A stretch of DNA of 57,593 nucleotides from an uncultured Gammaproteobacteria bacterium (GTDB lineage Bacteria > Pseudomonadota > Gammaproteobacteria > Arenicellales > JAANXG01). The stretch spans positions 1 through 57,593 of the forward strand of contig CAMYKK010000036.1 in assembly GCA_947258975.1 (NCBI GenBank), read 5' to 3'. Position numbers and translations under genes: made by a program. Under the pieces are notes generated by a model. That model was not told the origin of the DNA and made no database searches. It worked only from the letters and a program-made list of their open reading frames with translations. Below are positions 26,784 to 35,363 of this stretch, piece after piece. Positions within the stretch are counted from its first letter, which is position 1. Every line of letters starts with the position of its first letter.

Positions 26784-28344
26784 CGCAAACGCCACCATTA
26801 TCCTGCTCATCGCCTGGGGTATATTTTTCGTTTTTCTTTGGCAGACTGTCTTCATTGTCGATGAGTACGGCATAAGAACCACATCTGACAAGCTTTGGGC
26901 CGATTGGGTCGTTCACCTGACATTTACCCATGTCTATGCGGAGTGGCCGGTTAGCGACTGGTTTGATACCAATCCACTGTATGCCGTAGAGACGTTTCGT
27001 TATCCATTTCCGGCAAACCTGGTCAGTAGCTTGCTCCTCAGGAGCGGAATGACGCTGGAATCGGCGATGATTCTCCCCTCAACGGTGTCCTCGGTGCTGT
27101 TGGTTGCCGGATTGCTGCTGTTTTTTCGCGTTGCCGGATATAGCGCCGGATGGGCCGGCGTAGGGACAGGCATCGTTTTGCTCAATGGCGGCATGGGTTT
27201 CATCGCCTGGGCGCTGGGTGTCTCGTCAACACCGACTGATATCCCTGGAATGGGAATCGTCATACAAAATTTCGTGACATCCGAGTTCGTCCCGCAAAGA
27301 TCCATGCTGTTCGGCGCGTTCTTCTTTCTACTATTGGTGTCCGCTGTGTATTTCGTCTCGCAACAACCGGTTTCATGGAGGAGCCATGCCATCATGGCTG
27401 TGGCGGGGATCGGCGCCGCGGCTCTGCTGCTGTCGCACGCGCATTCCTTCCTGACATTTACGATGGTTTGTGCGGTGTTTGCCATTATGTATCGGCGCGC
27501 CTGGCGGGTCTGGTTGACACTGCTTGCCACCGCCGCAATTGCCTGCGGATTAGTGTTTGCACTCTATTATGCGCCGACCAATGTTGAAGGTTTTTTCGCG
27601 TGGGATCCGTTCGCGTTGATCACATCCAGTGGCACCGGATTTTTCAGTTTTTTCGTACTCAATTATGGATTGTTCCTCCCTGTCGTAACGATTGCGATAT
27701 TCCGCACCGCCGCCCTAAAAAATCCCCTGGTTCTTTCCGGATTATTAGTATTCGCTCTGGGATACATGATCAGGTTTCAACCGTGGATCTGGGACAATAC
27801 CAAGATCCTGACCTGGGGCTACTTGTTGCTCAGTGTCGCGGTTCTGCAATATTTGATAAGACTTTGGGACCAGGGCGGGATTTACAAAACCCTCGTCGGC
27901 GCATTGGTGGCCCTCTTGTGCCTATCCGGCACAATTGAGGTAGTCAAGATACTCAGGCCTACGGCTGAACCGCACACCATGTTCTCTGCCGAGGACATGG
28001 ATATCGCCGGGCAATTTAAGGCCGTTTCCTCACACCGCGACCTGGTGCTCACCACCCTGCCACACAACAACTGGGTCCACGCATTGTCTGCACGACCGGT
28101 GTTCAAGTCATACACGGGTTGGTTATGGAGCTATGGTCTGGACGTGGAGAAAGGGGAGGAGTTGGCCCGGCGGATGCTGGCCGGAGACTACGAACTGATT
28201 GTCGATAATGGTATTCGCTTCCTGGTAATCGACCGGCAAAATGTCAATCAAGCTGTGAACGAAGCGCTTCTGCGCAAACTAAAAATTGTGCTGCAAAGCA
28301 ATCGCTACCGCGTGTATGCCGTCAACGGCCAGGCAAAGCCATGA
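26770..28344 (+). CDS. Polytopic GT-C-like membrane glycosyltransferase, unassigned
   Basis: A 524-residue protein with an N-terminal helix, then an extracytoplasmic loop carrying the acidic and aromatic residues typical of GT-C enzymes (DKLWADWVVHL, WPVSDWFDTNP), 9-11 further helices, and a soluble C-terminal domain of ~110 residues (from ~410). No specific family is recognised. The fold class uses polyprenyl-linked sugars. It overlaps the upstream beta-sandwich gene. Composition is AT-richer than nearby operons, which together with the upstream gene may mark an acquired pair. Confidence 0.65.
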   Translation: MKLRNANATIILLIAWGIFFVFLWQTVFIVDEYGIRTTSDKLWADWVVHLTFTHVYAEWPVSDWFDTNPLYAVETFRYPFPANLVSSLLLRSGMTLESAMILPSTVSSVLLVAGLLLFFRVAGYSAGWAGVGTGIVLLNGGMGFIAWALGVSSTPTDIPGMGIVIQNFVTSEFVPQRSMLFGAFFFLLLVSAVYFVSQQPVSWRSHAIMAVAGIGAAALLLSHAHSFLTFTMVCAVFAIMYRRAWRVWLTLLATAAIACGLVFALYYAPTNVEGFFAWDPFALITSSGTGFFSFFVLNYGLFLPVVTIAIFRTAALKNPLVLSGLLVFALGYMIRFQPWIWDNTKILTWGYLLLSVAVLQYLIRLWDQGGIYKTLVGALVALLCLSGTIEVVKILRPTAEPHTMFSAEDMDIAGQFKAVSSHRDLVLTTLPHNNWVHALSARPVFKSYTGWLWSYGLDVEKGEELARRMLAGDYELIVDNGIRFLVIDRQNVNQAVNEALLRKLKIVLQSNRYRVYAVNGQAKP

Positions 28345-28473
28345 AGGTTGAACATCACATCAACCGGTATAGAGGCTGATCCGGGTTGAAAAAGTGGAAT
28401 TCGCCTGTACGCGGACGAGCAATCCGAGCGCCCATGCAGACCGGATCGTGCATGCGGGAAACCATGTATGCGA

Positions 28474-30132
28474 TCAGTGCGGCAGGATGGATCGCAACAT
28501 GTGTTCGCGGTTGGTATGCTCGATACGGACCTCGAACCAATCGAACGCCCGGGTGGACATAATCAAACGGTTGACGCTGACGGTTTGCTCGCCGTCTTCG
28601 AATCGCACCGAAAACACCCGGTTGGGATGATACAAGCCGGCGGGAATGATGATCATGGGATCTGTGGCGTCGCCCCCGGGCAGAAACAATCCGAGGGTGT
28701 AGCTCCTGCTCGCTTCGTGCGATAAGGTGAAGACGCTCACCGATACTGGACGGGCATCGGTGCTGAGGGTTCGTGCGCCGATCTCCAGCGTGCCGTCCTC
28801 ATTGTAACGCGCCCACTGGATCAACCCGGTCAACCAACCCATGGACAGGTCCCGCGGCCTGACCGCGATCAATTCGTTCATTTGTATCTGCGCATGTCCG
28901 GATTCCCGCAGCATCAAGCGAAAGCCGGTCTGACTGATGTCGGCGATCTGCCAGGATTCTGACAGCCGGACGTCGGCGCGCTGCTTCGCCTGCTGTCCGC
29001 CAAAGCTGCCGCGAATCACATTATCACCGACGTTGATTTGCGCCGGTTCGTTATAGACCTCGTACGACTTGAGGCCGTTGACGACATAACTGATCGAGTT
29101 CATTCCAATCGCAAGGTCGCAGTAGCCGCTGCGCTTCTTTCGCTCCGACCCGCGCACACGATGCGAACTCCAACGGCCGATCAGCGCCCGCAACATCTCG
29201 AGCGTGGCGAAATTGTTGAACGAATCCAGCCGTTTTTTTGGCCGCGCGAATTTGTTGATCAGCAGCCTCATTTCCTCCTTGAGTGAGTTCGCCACGGCGG
29301 TCGTGTCAAGAATCCAATGTTCCGCAGACTCATCCATGCCCCGGCGCGACAGCAACGGAATGCCCGGCCGGTCGATATTCGGATCGATCAAAAAGCGGCA
29401 GCGATTGGATTGCGGGAGCACAGAGACGGATAGTTGCGCCTGGTCCGCCCACCGCTGCAGCGCTTCGTCCACCGTAAAGATGACTCGAAACGGCAGCTGA
29501 TAAGGATTGCTGAGCCCCAACAACAGGGCTTGCTTATAGCTACGGCTAATGTTCAGGTCCTTGATTCGATGATCCTCGGCTTGTGATGCGCAGGCATCCT
29601 GAAGATCCAGTTGGCATGCCCGCGCGTAAATACGATGGATCGCGTTCCATATTCCTTGCGGCTCGACGCGATAACTTTCATAGGCGCTCAAGAGCGCGTA
29701 CTTTAGATGAGAGATGGCGCCACACGCGGCGCGTAGGAACTGATCTGTTGCTGTCCGTAAGTGCTCTCCGTGACCCAAATTAGGAATCGCCGATTTGTAA
29801 CCGTTGGCCAGATGCGTATGAAGCTCGATGGACAGGCCACTCAGTTTCATATCCTCCCGCGTCGGCGGTAATGACAATCCGAGGCGCCGCTCCTGCACGC
29901 GCTTGCTCAGACCGGCGTTGATGACCCGGTCGTGATCGTCCAGCACATCGAGCAGCAACAACGGATCCATGTGCGCGTTTTGTAGTTCGTAAACGGCATC
30001 GCACATGGTCGCCAGGGCGTCGATGAGTTCGAGTGACGACACGTCCGGCGGATTTACCGCAGGATTCGAGTTCGTCTTTTGCAGCGGCTCCTGCAGCCGC
30101 GCCACCGCCTGCTGGTATTTCTTTCTGACCAT
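28474..30132 (-). CDS. PilZ-like C-terminal domain protein, possible c-di-GMP effector
   Basis: The ATG at 30132 gives 552 residues. The longer frame to 30336 starts at a TTG and its first 68 codons look non-coding. The N-terminal ~350 residues are helix-rich with no recognised family. The C-terminal part contains RADVR followed by ADISQTGF, matching the PilZ RxxxR and DxSxxG elements. The spacing of about eight residues is much shorter than usual, so cyclic-di-GMP binding is uncertain. Such proteins often tune motility, polysaccharide or adhesion. It stands alone on the minus strand among glycosylation genes. Identification is tentative. Confidence 0.6.
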   Translation of the reverse strand: MVRKKYQQAVARLQEPLQKTNSNPAVNPPDVSSLELIDALATMCDAVYELQNAHMDPLLLLDVLDDHDRVINAGLSKRVQERRLGLSLPPTREDMKLSGLSIELHTHLANGYKSAIPNLGHGEHLRTATDQFLRAACGAISHLKYALLSAYESYRVEPQGIWNAIHRIYARACQLDLQDACASQAEDHRIKDLNISRSYKQALLLGLSNPYQLPFRVIFTVDEALQRWADQAQLSVSVLPQSNRCRFLIDPNIDRPGIPLLSRRGMDESAEHWILDTTAVANSLKEEMRLLINKFARPKKRLDSFNNFATLEMLRALIGRWSSHRVRGSERKKRSGYCDLAIGMNSISYVVNGLKSYEVYNEPAQINVGDNVIRGSFGGQQAKQRADVRLSESWQIADISQTGFRLMLRESGHAQIQMNELIAVRPRDLSMGWLTGLIQWARYNEDGTLEIGARTLSTDARPVSVSVFTLSHEASRSYTLGLFLPGGDATDPMIIIPAGLYHPNRVFSVRFEDGEQTVSVNRLIMSTRAFDWFEVRIEHTNREHMLRSILPH

Positions 30133-30360
30133 GATTATCCCCCGGGGCCTTGTTGAATATTTTAGTCGGCCCGCACTGTTACCCCGTGTATGACCCTTAA
30201 TTAAGTCTAGGTCAGGCTGCAGCGCGCGCAAGCGCCCGCGGGGAATTGCGGCGATGTGTATGCGTCGATGGCGCGCGGCGGTCCCATCCCACTCACCTGG
30301 CCGAAACGTCGAACTGTGATTAACAATGCACCACAACTTTTTGTTTTATTGTGAACCGGC

Positions 30361-30390
30361 GCGAAGATCGTGACAGGATGCCACTCCCAC
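30361..30390 (+). repeat. Partial REP-like element (second palindrome only)
   Basis: GCGAAGATCGTGACAGGATG followed by CCACTCCCAC matches the 3' half of the repeat family (CGCGA..ATCGTGACA..TGTCACTCCCAC). The GTGGGAGCGGCTTG half is missing. Confidence 0.6.
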
Positions 30391-30440
30391 GCCATTGATG
30401 TCGCGCCTAAACAACTTGGGGGCAGACCCCAAAAGAAACT

Positions 30441-30512
30441 TGTGGGAGCGGCTTACTCCCCTGCTATGCGGGGACAAGAGCCGCGATGATCGTGACAGAC
30501 TGTCACTCCCAT
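30441..30512 (+). repeat. REP-like element, complete copy
   Basis: TGTGGGAGCGGCTTACTCCC, a CCCCTGCTATGCGGGG inner hairpin, AGCCGCGA, then GTGACAGACTGTCAC and TCCCA. This gives a three-hairpin structure shared with 34991-35062. Confidence 0.8.
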
Positions 30513-30547
30513 ATACCGCTAACCTTGTGTCTTCCCGCCGGTTCGTT

Positions 30548-30586
30548 GTGGTCATCCTCGGGCGCCACGCGCCTGAGGATGACCAC
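30548..30586. terminator. Long hairpin between genes, possible bidirectional terminator
   Basis: GTGGTCATCCTC pairs perfectly with GAGGATGACCAC, extended by GGCGC/GCGCC, with a CAC loop. This makes an 18-pair stem including one G-U pair. It lies just past the stop of the minus-strand gene ending at 30627. There is no U-tract on either side, so termination is not certain. Confidence 0.5.
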
Positions 30587-30626
30587 CTGAATCGGTTGTT
30601 CCCAGTTAAGCCGCGACGGGCCGCTG

Positions 30627-31481
30627 CTATTTGTTTTTCTTGCCCTTACCGGGCACGCCGTCATCCTCACCAGGGTTGCGGCCGAGCTCACATACTTGTT
30701 CATTTTCGGCGGCAAGCTGGTCTTTGGCACCCTCGAATTCACCGCTGTCCCAGGCCTGTTGCACCAGCGCGATGACGTCCGCGGCGCTGAATGCGTAGTC
30801 GACACCCGCGGACGCGGCGTTGAGCAGCGCGGCCACCGCGTGGCGTCCGAGCGCCATTTCCTTGCCGCCGCCGGTCCGCAGCGCTTTCAGCAGGGTCTTG
30901 TCGTACGGCACGCCAAACACCTCTGCAAACTTGTCATCCTGGGTGTAGCCGGTCCACGAGCCGAAATGATGCGGCTGCTTCCAATAACCGGGGGTGCAGC
31001 CCTCACCGCCACCACCACCGGGCTCCTCACCGAAATAATGGCTGGGATCGCTGTCTTCGACAGCGTTGGCCAAAGGATCTGCGCATATTCCGCCGAACGA
31101 ATCGCCGTCATCGCAGGCCTCGACCCTAGCAACGTTTTTGTACTGACCGGGCTCCGCAACGCCCATGACTATTTCACAATCCATGGACGCATCCGGGATG
31201 AGCGTGTCAGTCGGGCACACGATCGGGCCAAGCTGGTCATCCATCACGCTGATAAAAAACAGCGTTGCATCACCATCATTGGTCACCTGGTATGTCCACT
31301 TTACCAAATCCCCCACCAGAACCAACGGGCCGGTGGGCGTGTCGGCATCCTCACCATTGGTCGCCTTCTCAATGTCGATCGAAGGAACTACTTGCCCGCC
31401 GGCGACACCGGATAATGAAAACATCAGTGCGCTGGCCGCGGCCACCGCCAACCGTTTGTCTGAAAATTTTGTTCGCGTCAT
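30627..31481 (-). CDS. Secreted protein with DUF11-like domain and CTPGYWK segment
   Basis: The ATG at 31481 has GGGAGG about 10 bases upstream and starts a signal peptide (LAVAAASALMFSLSGVAGG), giving 284 residues. Residues ~34-120 form a DUF11-like beta domain (VGDLVKWTYQVTNDGDATLF). A Gly/Pro linker follows, then GCTPGYWKQPHHFGSW at ~161-176 and a helical C-terminal region with LGRHAVAALLNAASAGVDY. The CTPGYWK region recurs in secreted bacterial proteins of unknown function. The tail (PGKGKKNK) is basic, with no cell-wall or PEP-CTERM sorting motif seen. Surface exposure is likely. Function unknown. Confidence 0.75.
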   Translation of the reverse strand: MTRTKFSDKRLAVAAASALMFSLSGVAGGQVVPSIDIEKATNGEDADTPTGPLVLVGDLVKWTYQVTNDGDATLFFISVMDDQLGPIVCPTDTLIPDASMDCEIVMGVAEPGQYKNVARVEACDDGDSFGGICADPLANAVEDSDPSHYFGEEPGGGGGEGCTPGYWKQPHHFGSWTGYTQDDKFAEVFGVPYDKTLLKALRTGGGKEMALGRHAVAALLNAASAGVDYAFSAADVIALVQQAWDSGEFEGAKDQLAAENEQVCELGRNPGEDDGVPGKGKKNK

Positions 31482-31801
31482 TGAGTCGAACCTCCCCGAT
31501 TCAAAAAGAAGCATCACCAAGCAGCGCCGCTTGCCCGCTGCGTATGCGCGTTGCACCACGCGCCGCTCGTCTTTTCAGTTTCGGGTGCGATGCGTTGCAT
31601 CCACCCGTACACCCCTCTCTCAGAGCGAGCAGTATGCTCGCGATAAGCTGACGTGGCAATACACACCGCCGGCTTTTTGTGTGACTCAGTCACCGTCCCG
31701 TCACGTGAAAACAATTCACGGTCATGCTTGGTTTTGTGCTGTGCAGATCGCGGCGACGACGCATACGTTAGCCGGATCGGTACAGGAATAATCGCGCCAC
31801 A

Positions 31802-33595
31802 TCAATGCCGCCGGCGAAGTTCGACGGTGCCGATGTGCGGATCGTCCCAGCGGAACACCACCCGCGGGAACGTTCCCAAGATATAGCGCCGCATCACCGG
31901 ATCGCGGGCGTATACCGATGGCGTGCGCCAGATGGCGATGTCCAGACCGTCTTGCTCCACGGCTCGAATCCACGCCGCGATGGTGCTCTCACCGGCGAGC
32001 ACGCGGGTGTAGTTGATATCCGCGAGGTTCGCCGCAACGCGGCAATCGCTCACCGAGGCGCCGAACGGGCCAAGCGAATACTCGCCGAACAGGGACTCGC
32101 CGGGGTGGCACACCTTGCGCACCCCGGCGATAAACCGGCCGATGGTCGTCGCGTGCCGGGACTCGTGCTGCAGATACCGGGTGATGCCCCGCACCGGTTG
32201 CCGCGGATCGCGCACCGCGCGCCAAAACAGCGTTCTTACGATACCGTTCACCGCCTCATGCAAATACGGCGCGGGCACGAAGATGTACCGCGAGCTGCGA
32301 TCCCCGCGCGCGTCGATGCGCTGCGCCTCGATCGACGCGGCGAATCGCAAGGTTCCCATCAATGCCAACGAAGCGACCACCAAAGGAATCACCGCCGCGC
32401 TGTGGCCGGACGTCCGCTGCGGCGCGCCGCGCTTGGCTTGGGGTGTGTCGACAGCCCGCGCGTCGACCTCCCCCGCTTCCGCCTTGTGGGGTAGAAACGC
32501 ACCGATGAACGTGAGGCCCTGACGAATTGGATCGACGATGGCAAAGGCGGTGATCAGCGCCATGAACGGCATCACCAGCAGGAAGTAATAAGACAAAAAC
32601 ACCTTGAGATTCGCGTAGAAGAAAAAATAACCGCAGGCGAAGATCGTCATCAGCAGCGCGAACCCCAACCGGTCGTCACCCCACGGCGCCAACCACCGCG
32701 CGCAGCGGGCGAGCAACCCGGCCAGCCGCGATTCTACTTCCACCGCGCCCCGCGCGCGTCCGGCCAGGCCCCAGCGCGCCACACCCCACACGATCCCGGG
32801 AACGAACCCGGCCATGAGCGGCAGATTCAGAAAAAACACATGCTGGAACTTCTCCCACCAGCTGTACGGCATCGGCGCCCGCTGCCAGTTGAAGATAAAC
32901 ACCTGGTCGATGATCGCCGTGCCGGTCAATAGCAAAAAGACGCCGAACACCGACGCGTACAGCAACAGGAACGCGCCGCTCAGCCTCACCGCATCGCGCC
33001 ACGACCGCAGCAGACTGAGGGCCGCGATCATCAGGAACATCGGCACCACGTACACCCCGCACAACGCCCCCAAACCCAACAGCACCCCGCTCGCTCCCGG
33101 CCTTTTGCGCACCGCCTGATAGGTGGCGGCCAGCATGAACGCCAGCGCCAGGTTGGCCCCGGTGGCATGATTGGAGCCGCGCAAGACGTCGAAGGTGAAC
33201 AGGAACAGCACCGCGGCGATCAGCCCCTCCACGGCGCCGAATCCGCGCCGGCCCAAAAGATAGATATGGACCGCCGAACTCGCGGCCGCGAGCATGGGCA
33301 CGAGCTTGGCGGTCACCAGGGAAAAGCCGGCCACCGCGAAGAGCATCGCGTGCAGATAGATCGGCAAAGGCGGGTGGGAATGATGAAAATCGCGGTACGG
33401 GATCAGCCCGTCGAGCATGAGCAGACTCATGTAGTTGTAAAGATGCTCATCACCGCGCACAAAATGAAACGCAAATAGCTTGAGTAGCGCGAACATCGAC
33501 AGCGCCGCTATGAGACCCGCCACGGTCAAGGGCGGAAGCCACGTCCAGCGATGATTATCCGCCGCTGCCGTTAATGGACTTATCTTGGATTGCAT
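31802..33595 (-). CDS. GT-C-type polytopic glycosyltransferase-like membrane protein
   Basis: A 597-residue protein with 10-12 helices. The first extracytoplasmic loop has GDEHLYNYMSLLMLDGLIPYRDFHHSHPPL, shown here only as GDEHLY and RDFHHSHPP. It has the acidic and His residues expected of a GT39/GT83-like active site and the LP(I/Y)RD..H.HPP pattern of ArnT-type relatives. A soluble C-terminal domain (~430-597) follows. GGAG precedes the ATG at 33595 by about 6 bases. Likely substrate is a polyprenyl-linked sugar. One of the two FNR-type palindromes (33767-33780) lies upstream and could also serve this gene. Confidence 0.75.
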   Translation of the reverse strand: MQSKISPLTAAADNHRWTWLPPLTVAGLIAALSMFALLKLFAFHFVRGDEHLYNYMSLLMLDGLIPYRDFHHSHPPLPIYLHAMLFAVAGFSLVTAKLVPMLAAASSAVHIYLLGRRGFGAVEGLIAAVLFLFTFDVLRGSNHATGANLALAFMLAATYQAVRKRPGASGVLLGLGALCGVYVVPMFLMIAALSLLRSWRDAVRLSGAFLLLYASVFGVFLLLTGTAIIDQVFIFNWQRAPMPYSWWEKFQHVFFLNLPLMAGFVPGIVWGVARWGLAGRARGAVEVESRLAGLLARCARWLAPWGDDRLGFALLMTIFACGYFFFYANLKVFLSYYFLLVMPFMALITAFAIVDPIRQGLTFIGAFLPHKAEAGEVDARAVDTPQAKRGAPQRTSGHSAAVIPLVVASLALMGTLRFAASIEAQRIDARGDRSSRYIFVPAPYLHEAVNGIVRTLFWRAVRDPRQPVRGITRYLQHESRHATTIGRFIAGVRKVCHPGESLFGEYSLGPFGASVSDCRVAANLADINYTRVLAGESTIAAWIRAVEQDGLDIAIWRTPSVYARDPVMRRYILGTFPRVVFRWDDPHIGTVELRRRH

Positions 33596-33766
33596 CGCTT
33601 CTCCGGGTGGCCACACCCATCGAGGTCATTATCCCCAATGCGGGCCCCGCCAGGGTCGTGCCGAGATCCGGAACGTCGCGGATCCCGACCCGACACAGGC
33701 GGTGACCCGGGTGTAAAGCCACGATCTTCAGATGCAAACAATCGTTACAACCATCAACAGTGGTGC

Positions 33767-33780
33767 TTGATGTGGATCAA
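33767..33780. promoter_or_regulatory. Perfect FNR/Anr/Dnr-type operator, upstream copy
   Basis: TTGATGTGGATCAA matches the FNR-family consensus TTGAT-N4-ATCAA at all ten positions. It lies 172 bases from the minus-strand GT-C start and 373 bases from the tetrahaem cytochrome start. Confidence 0.75.
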
Positions 33781-33960
33781 TTTCGGGTAGTATGACGGCT
33801 ATGAAAATTGCCGACGCGCGAGTCTAAAGCAGACCAAGTGGGGTCGCAGCGGAATCGAGGCGGGGCGCGATGAGACCACCCTGCGAACCGGGCGCGGACC
33901 TGATGCAAGCATTGGACTGTCCATTTGTAAACATTCTTTAGCGTTTAATAGGGGTAATTC

Positions 33961-33974
33961 TTGATGCAGATCAA
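33961..33974. promoter_or_regulatory. Perfect FNR/Anr/Dnr-type operator, promoter-proximal copy
   Basis: TTGATGCAGATCAA is a second full match. If it acts at the usual -41.5 position, transcription starts near 34009. A TATTAA-like -10 (33993-33998) falls within a few bases of where it should be. The tetrahaem cytochrome ATG is at 34153, leaving a ~145-base leader. This strongly suggests oxygen- or NO-responsive control. Confidence 0.8.
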
Positions 33975-34152
33975 GTTTGACAGGTAGACGATTATTAACA
34001 AATTGCAAGGAAACGTGTAGCCTCGGCACTGGTCTTCACGTTAAACTCACGACTTCTCTATTAGGCGACGTAACATATATTTTGGTCGACTCATTCGCGA
34101 CAGGATTTGTCGGCAACCTTAAACTAGTCACGATGAAGGGGGAACATTGATA

Positions 34153-34890
34153 ATGAAGAAACTATGTGCGAAATTTGCGGGCCTCGCGGCCTTATTCCTG
34201 CTCATGCCATACGCATGGGCGGCGCCCGGCGACGGCATTTCCGGGACCGCCCACGACTTTTCCGGCATCAGCTCTCCGCAAACCGGCGCATGCACGTTCT
34301 GTCACACGCCTCACCAGGCGCAGGCGCAGGCATTGCTGTGGAATCACACGCTGAGCACCAACAACTTCAGTTGGCTTGAGACCACGACCACCGGCGGCAC
34401 GCCCTACTCGACGTTTGCCGGCGACACCTACAAGGGTCCCACCGCGAAGTGCCTGAGCTGCCATGACGGCAGTGTGGCCATCGGCGATATCGGCTGGTGG
34501 AACGGTGGCGCACCCGGCGCGCCGCTGCTCAATTCGTTCATCACCGGCGGTTTCCAGATCGGTGAGGGTGGCGACATGACCGGCAACCATCCGGTCGCCA
34601 TGCCCTTCCCGTACGGCAGTGCGGCGAACACGTACAACAGCGTGACCAACGGCGCATCAGCGCTGTTGAGCGGCTGGCAGCCGACTCCGGAGGCCAACGG
34701 CATCAAGTTGTACACGGATGACGGCACCAGCGTGTTTGCCGGCGTCACGCCGGGCCAGACCGGTATGGAGTGCACATCCTGTCACGACCCGCACAACGGC
34801 AGCGAAGTTCAGGATATCTTTTTCCTGCGTGGCTTGTTGGGCGGCAACACCGCTGACTACATCTGCGTAAAGTGCCACGACAAGGGGTAA
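34153..34890 (+). CDS. Secreted tetrahaem c-type cytochrome, OmcE-like (paralogue 1)
   Basis: A 245-residue protein with a signal peptide (FAGLAALFLLMPYAWA, cleaved after AWA). It has four CXXCH motifs: CTFCHTPH, CLSCHDG, CTSCHDPHN and CVKCHDKG at the C-terminus. Features between them (AHDFSG, LLWNH, CLSCHDGSVAIGD, GNHPVAMPFP) match the family pattern of small tetrahaem cytochromes that, as I recall, includes the Geobacter nanowire subunit OmcE (CxxCHTPH, LWNH, CLSCHDG, DHP, CxSCHDPHN). That homology is by eye and not tested. An equally long paralogue lies at 36728. The ATG at 34153 is preceded by GGGGGAA. FNR-type boxes precede it and a strong terminator follows, so it is a single-gene unit likely expressed at a high level. 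Confidence 0.9.
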   Translation: MKKLCAKFAGLAALFLLMPYAWAAPGDGISGTAHDFSGISSPQTGACTFCHTPHQAQAQALLWNHTLSTNNFSWLETTTTGGTPYSTFAGDTYKGPTAKCLSCHDGSVAIGDIGWWNGGAPGAPLLNSFITGGFQIGEGGDMTGNHPVAMPFPYGSAANTYNSVTNGASALLSGWQPTPEANGIKLYTDDGTSVFAGVTPGQTGMECTSCHDPHNGSEVQDIFFLRGLLGGNTADYICVKCHDKG

Positions 34891-34938
34891 CAGCCACTTT
34901 GAAGTAGCGCACAACACACAGCATGATTGTGTAAGCAA

Positions 34939-34966
34939 GGCGCCCACTTCGTGGGCGCCTTTTTTT
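34939..34966 (+). terminator. Rho-independent terminator after tetrahaem cytochrome 1
   Basis: GGCGCCCAC pairs with GTGGGCGCC across a TTC loop, followed by seven Ts. This is a perfect nine-pair GC-rich stem. Confidence 0.95.
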
Positions 34967-34990
34967 GGGCTAGATCTTCGGCCCCCCATC

Positions 34991-35062
34991 TGTGGGAGCG
35001 GCTTGCTTCCCTGCTATGCGGGGACAAGAGCCGCGAGTATCGTGACAGGATGTCACTCCCAC
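34991..35062 (+). repeat. REP-like element, complete copy
   Basis: TGTGGGAGCGGCTTGCTTCC, an inner CCCTGCTATGCGGGG stem, AGCCGCGA, then GTGACAGGATGTCAC and TCCCAC. Nearly identical to 30441-30512. Confidence 0.85.
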
Positions 35063-35076
35063 ATCCACAAAGTATC

Positions 35077-35134
35077 TGTGGGAGCGGCTTGCTCCCCTGC
35101 TATACCGGGGACAAGAGCCGCGAGAATCGTGACA
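35077..35134 (+). repeat. REP-like element, 3'-truncated copy
   Basis: Begins TGTGGGAGCGGCTTGCTCCC, followed by GGGGACAAGAGCCGCGA and ATCGTGACACTAC. It lacks the final TGTCACTCCCAC. It is a direct tandem of the preceding copy, 15 bases away. Confidence 0.75.
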
Positions 35135-35363
35135 CTACAGCTTGCAATCAGTCAGGTTGCGATCCGTTAACCGTGTGATTCCTTGGACTATCCGTGGCGC
35201 GTACCGGGGGTCAAACGGAACCAGTGCATCACGGGGGCGGTCGAAGCACCCTGAGTAGCAACATGTTGCAGGACAAGAGCCAGCGTCGACGCGGTCACCA
35301 TCAATCATCCACACTGACGACGAAAGGTGTTGCCCTTTCCCAACGCACAGATAGAATTCAGAT

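Larger units (their letters stand above)
30133..30626. other. Repeat-rich intergenic region
   Basis: About 490 bases with no supported gene. It holds a partial and a complete REP-like element, a GGGGGCAGACCCC palindrome near 30418 and a long perfect hairpin (30548-30586). Confidence 0.6.
33596..34152. other. Regulatory intergenic region upstream of the electron-transfer locus
   Basis: A 557-base gap between divergent genes. It holds two perfect TTGAT-N4-ATCAA palindromes and an AT-rich stretch with a possible -10 (TATTAA, 33993-33998). No gene is supported. A tiny ORF (33792-33827) is discussed under rejected items. Confidence 0.7.
34891..35363. other. Intergenic region with terminator and two REP-like elements
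   Basis: After the terminator come two REP-like copies in tandem. A possible promoter for the NHL lipoprotein follows (TTGCCC 35330-35335, 16-base spacer, TAGAAT 35352-35357). That promoter would start transcription almost at the first ATG (35364) and so favours the later ATG at 35391. Confidence 0.45.

Noticed and set aside
33792-33827. 11-codon ORF (MTAMKIADARV) just after the upstream FNR-type box
   Set aside because: It starts 12 bases from the box, which would lie at the wrong position for activation, and there is no ribosome site.
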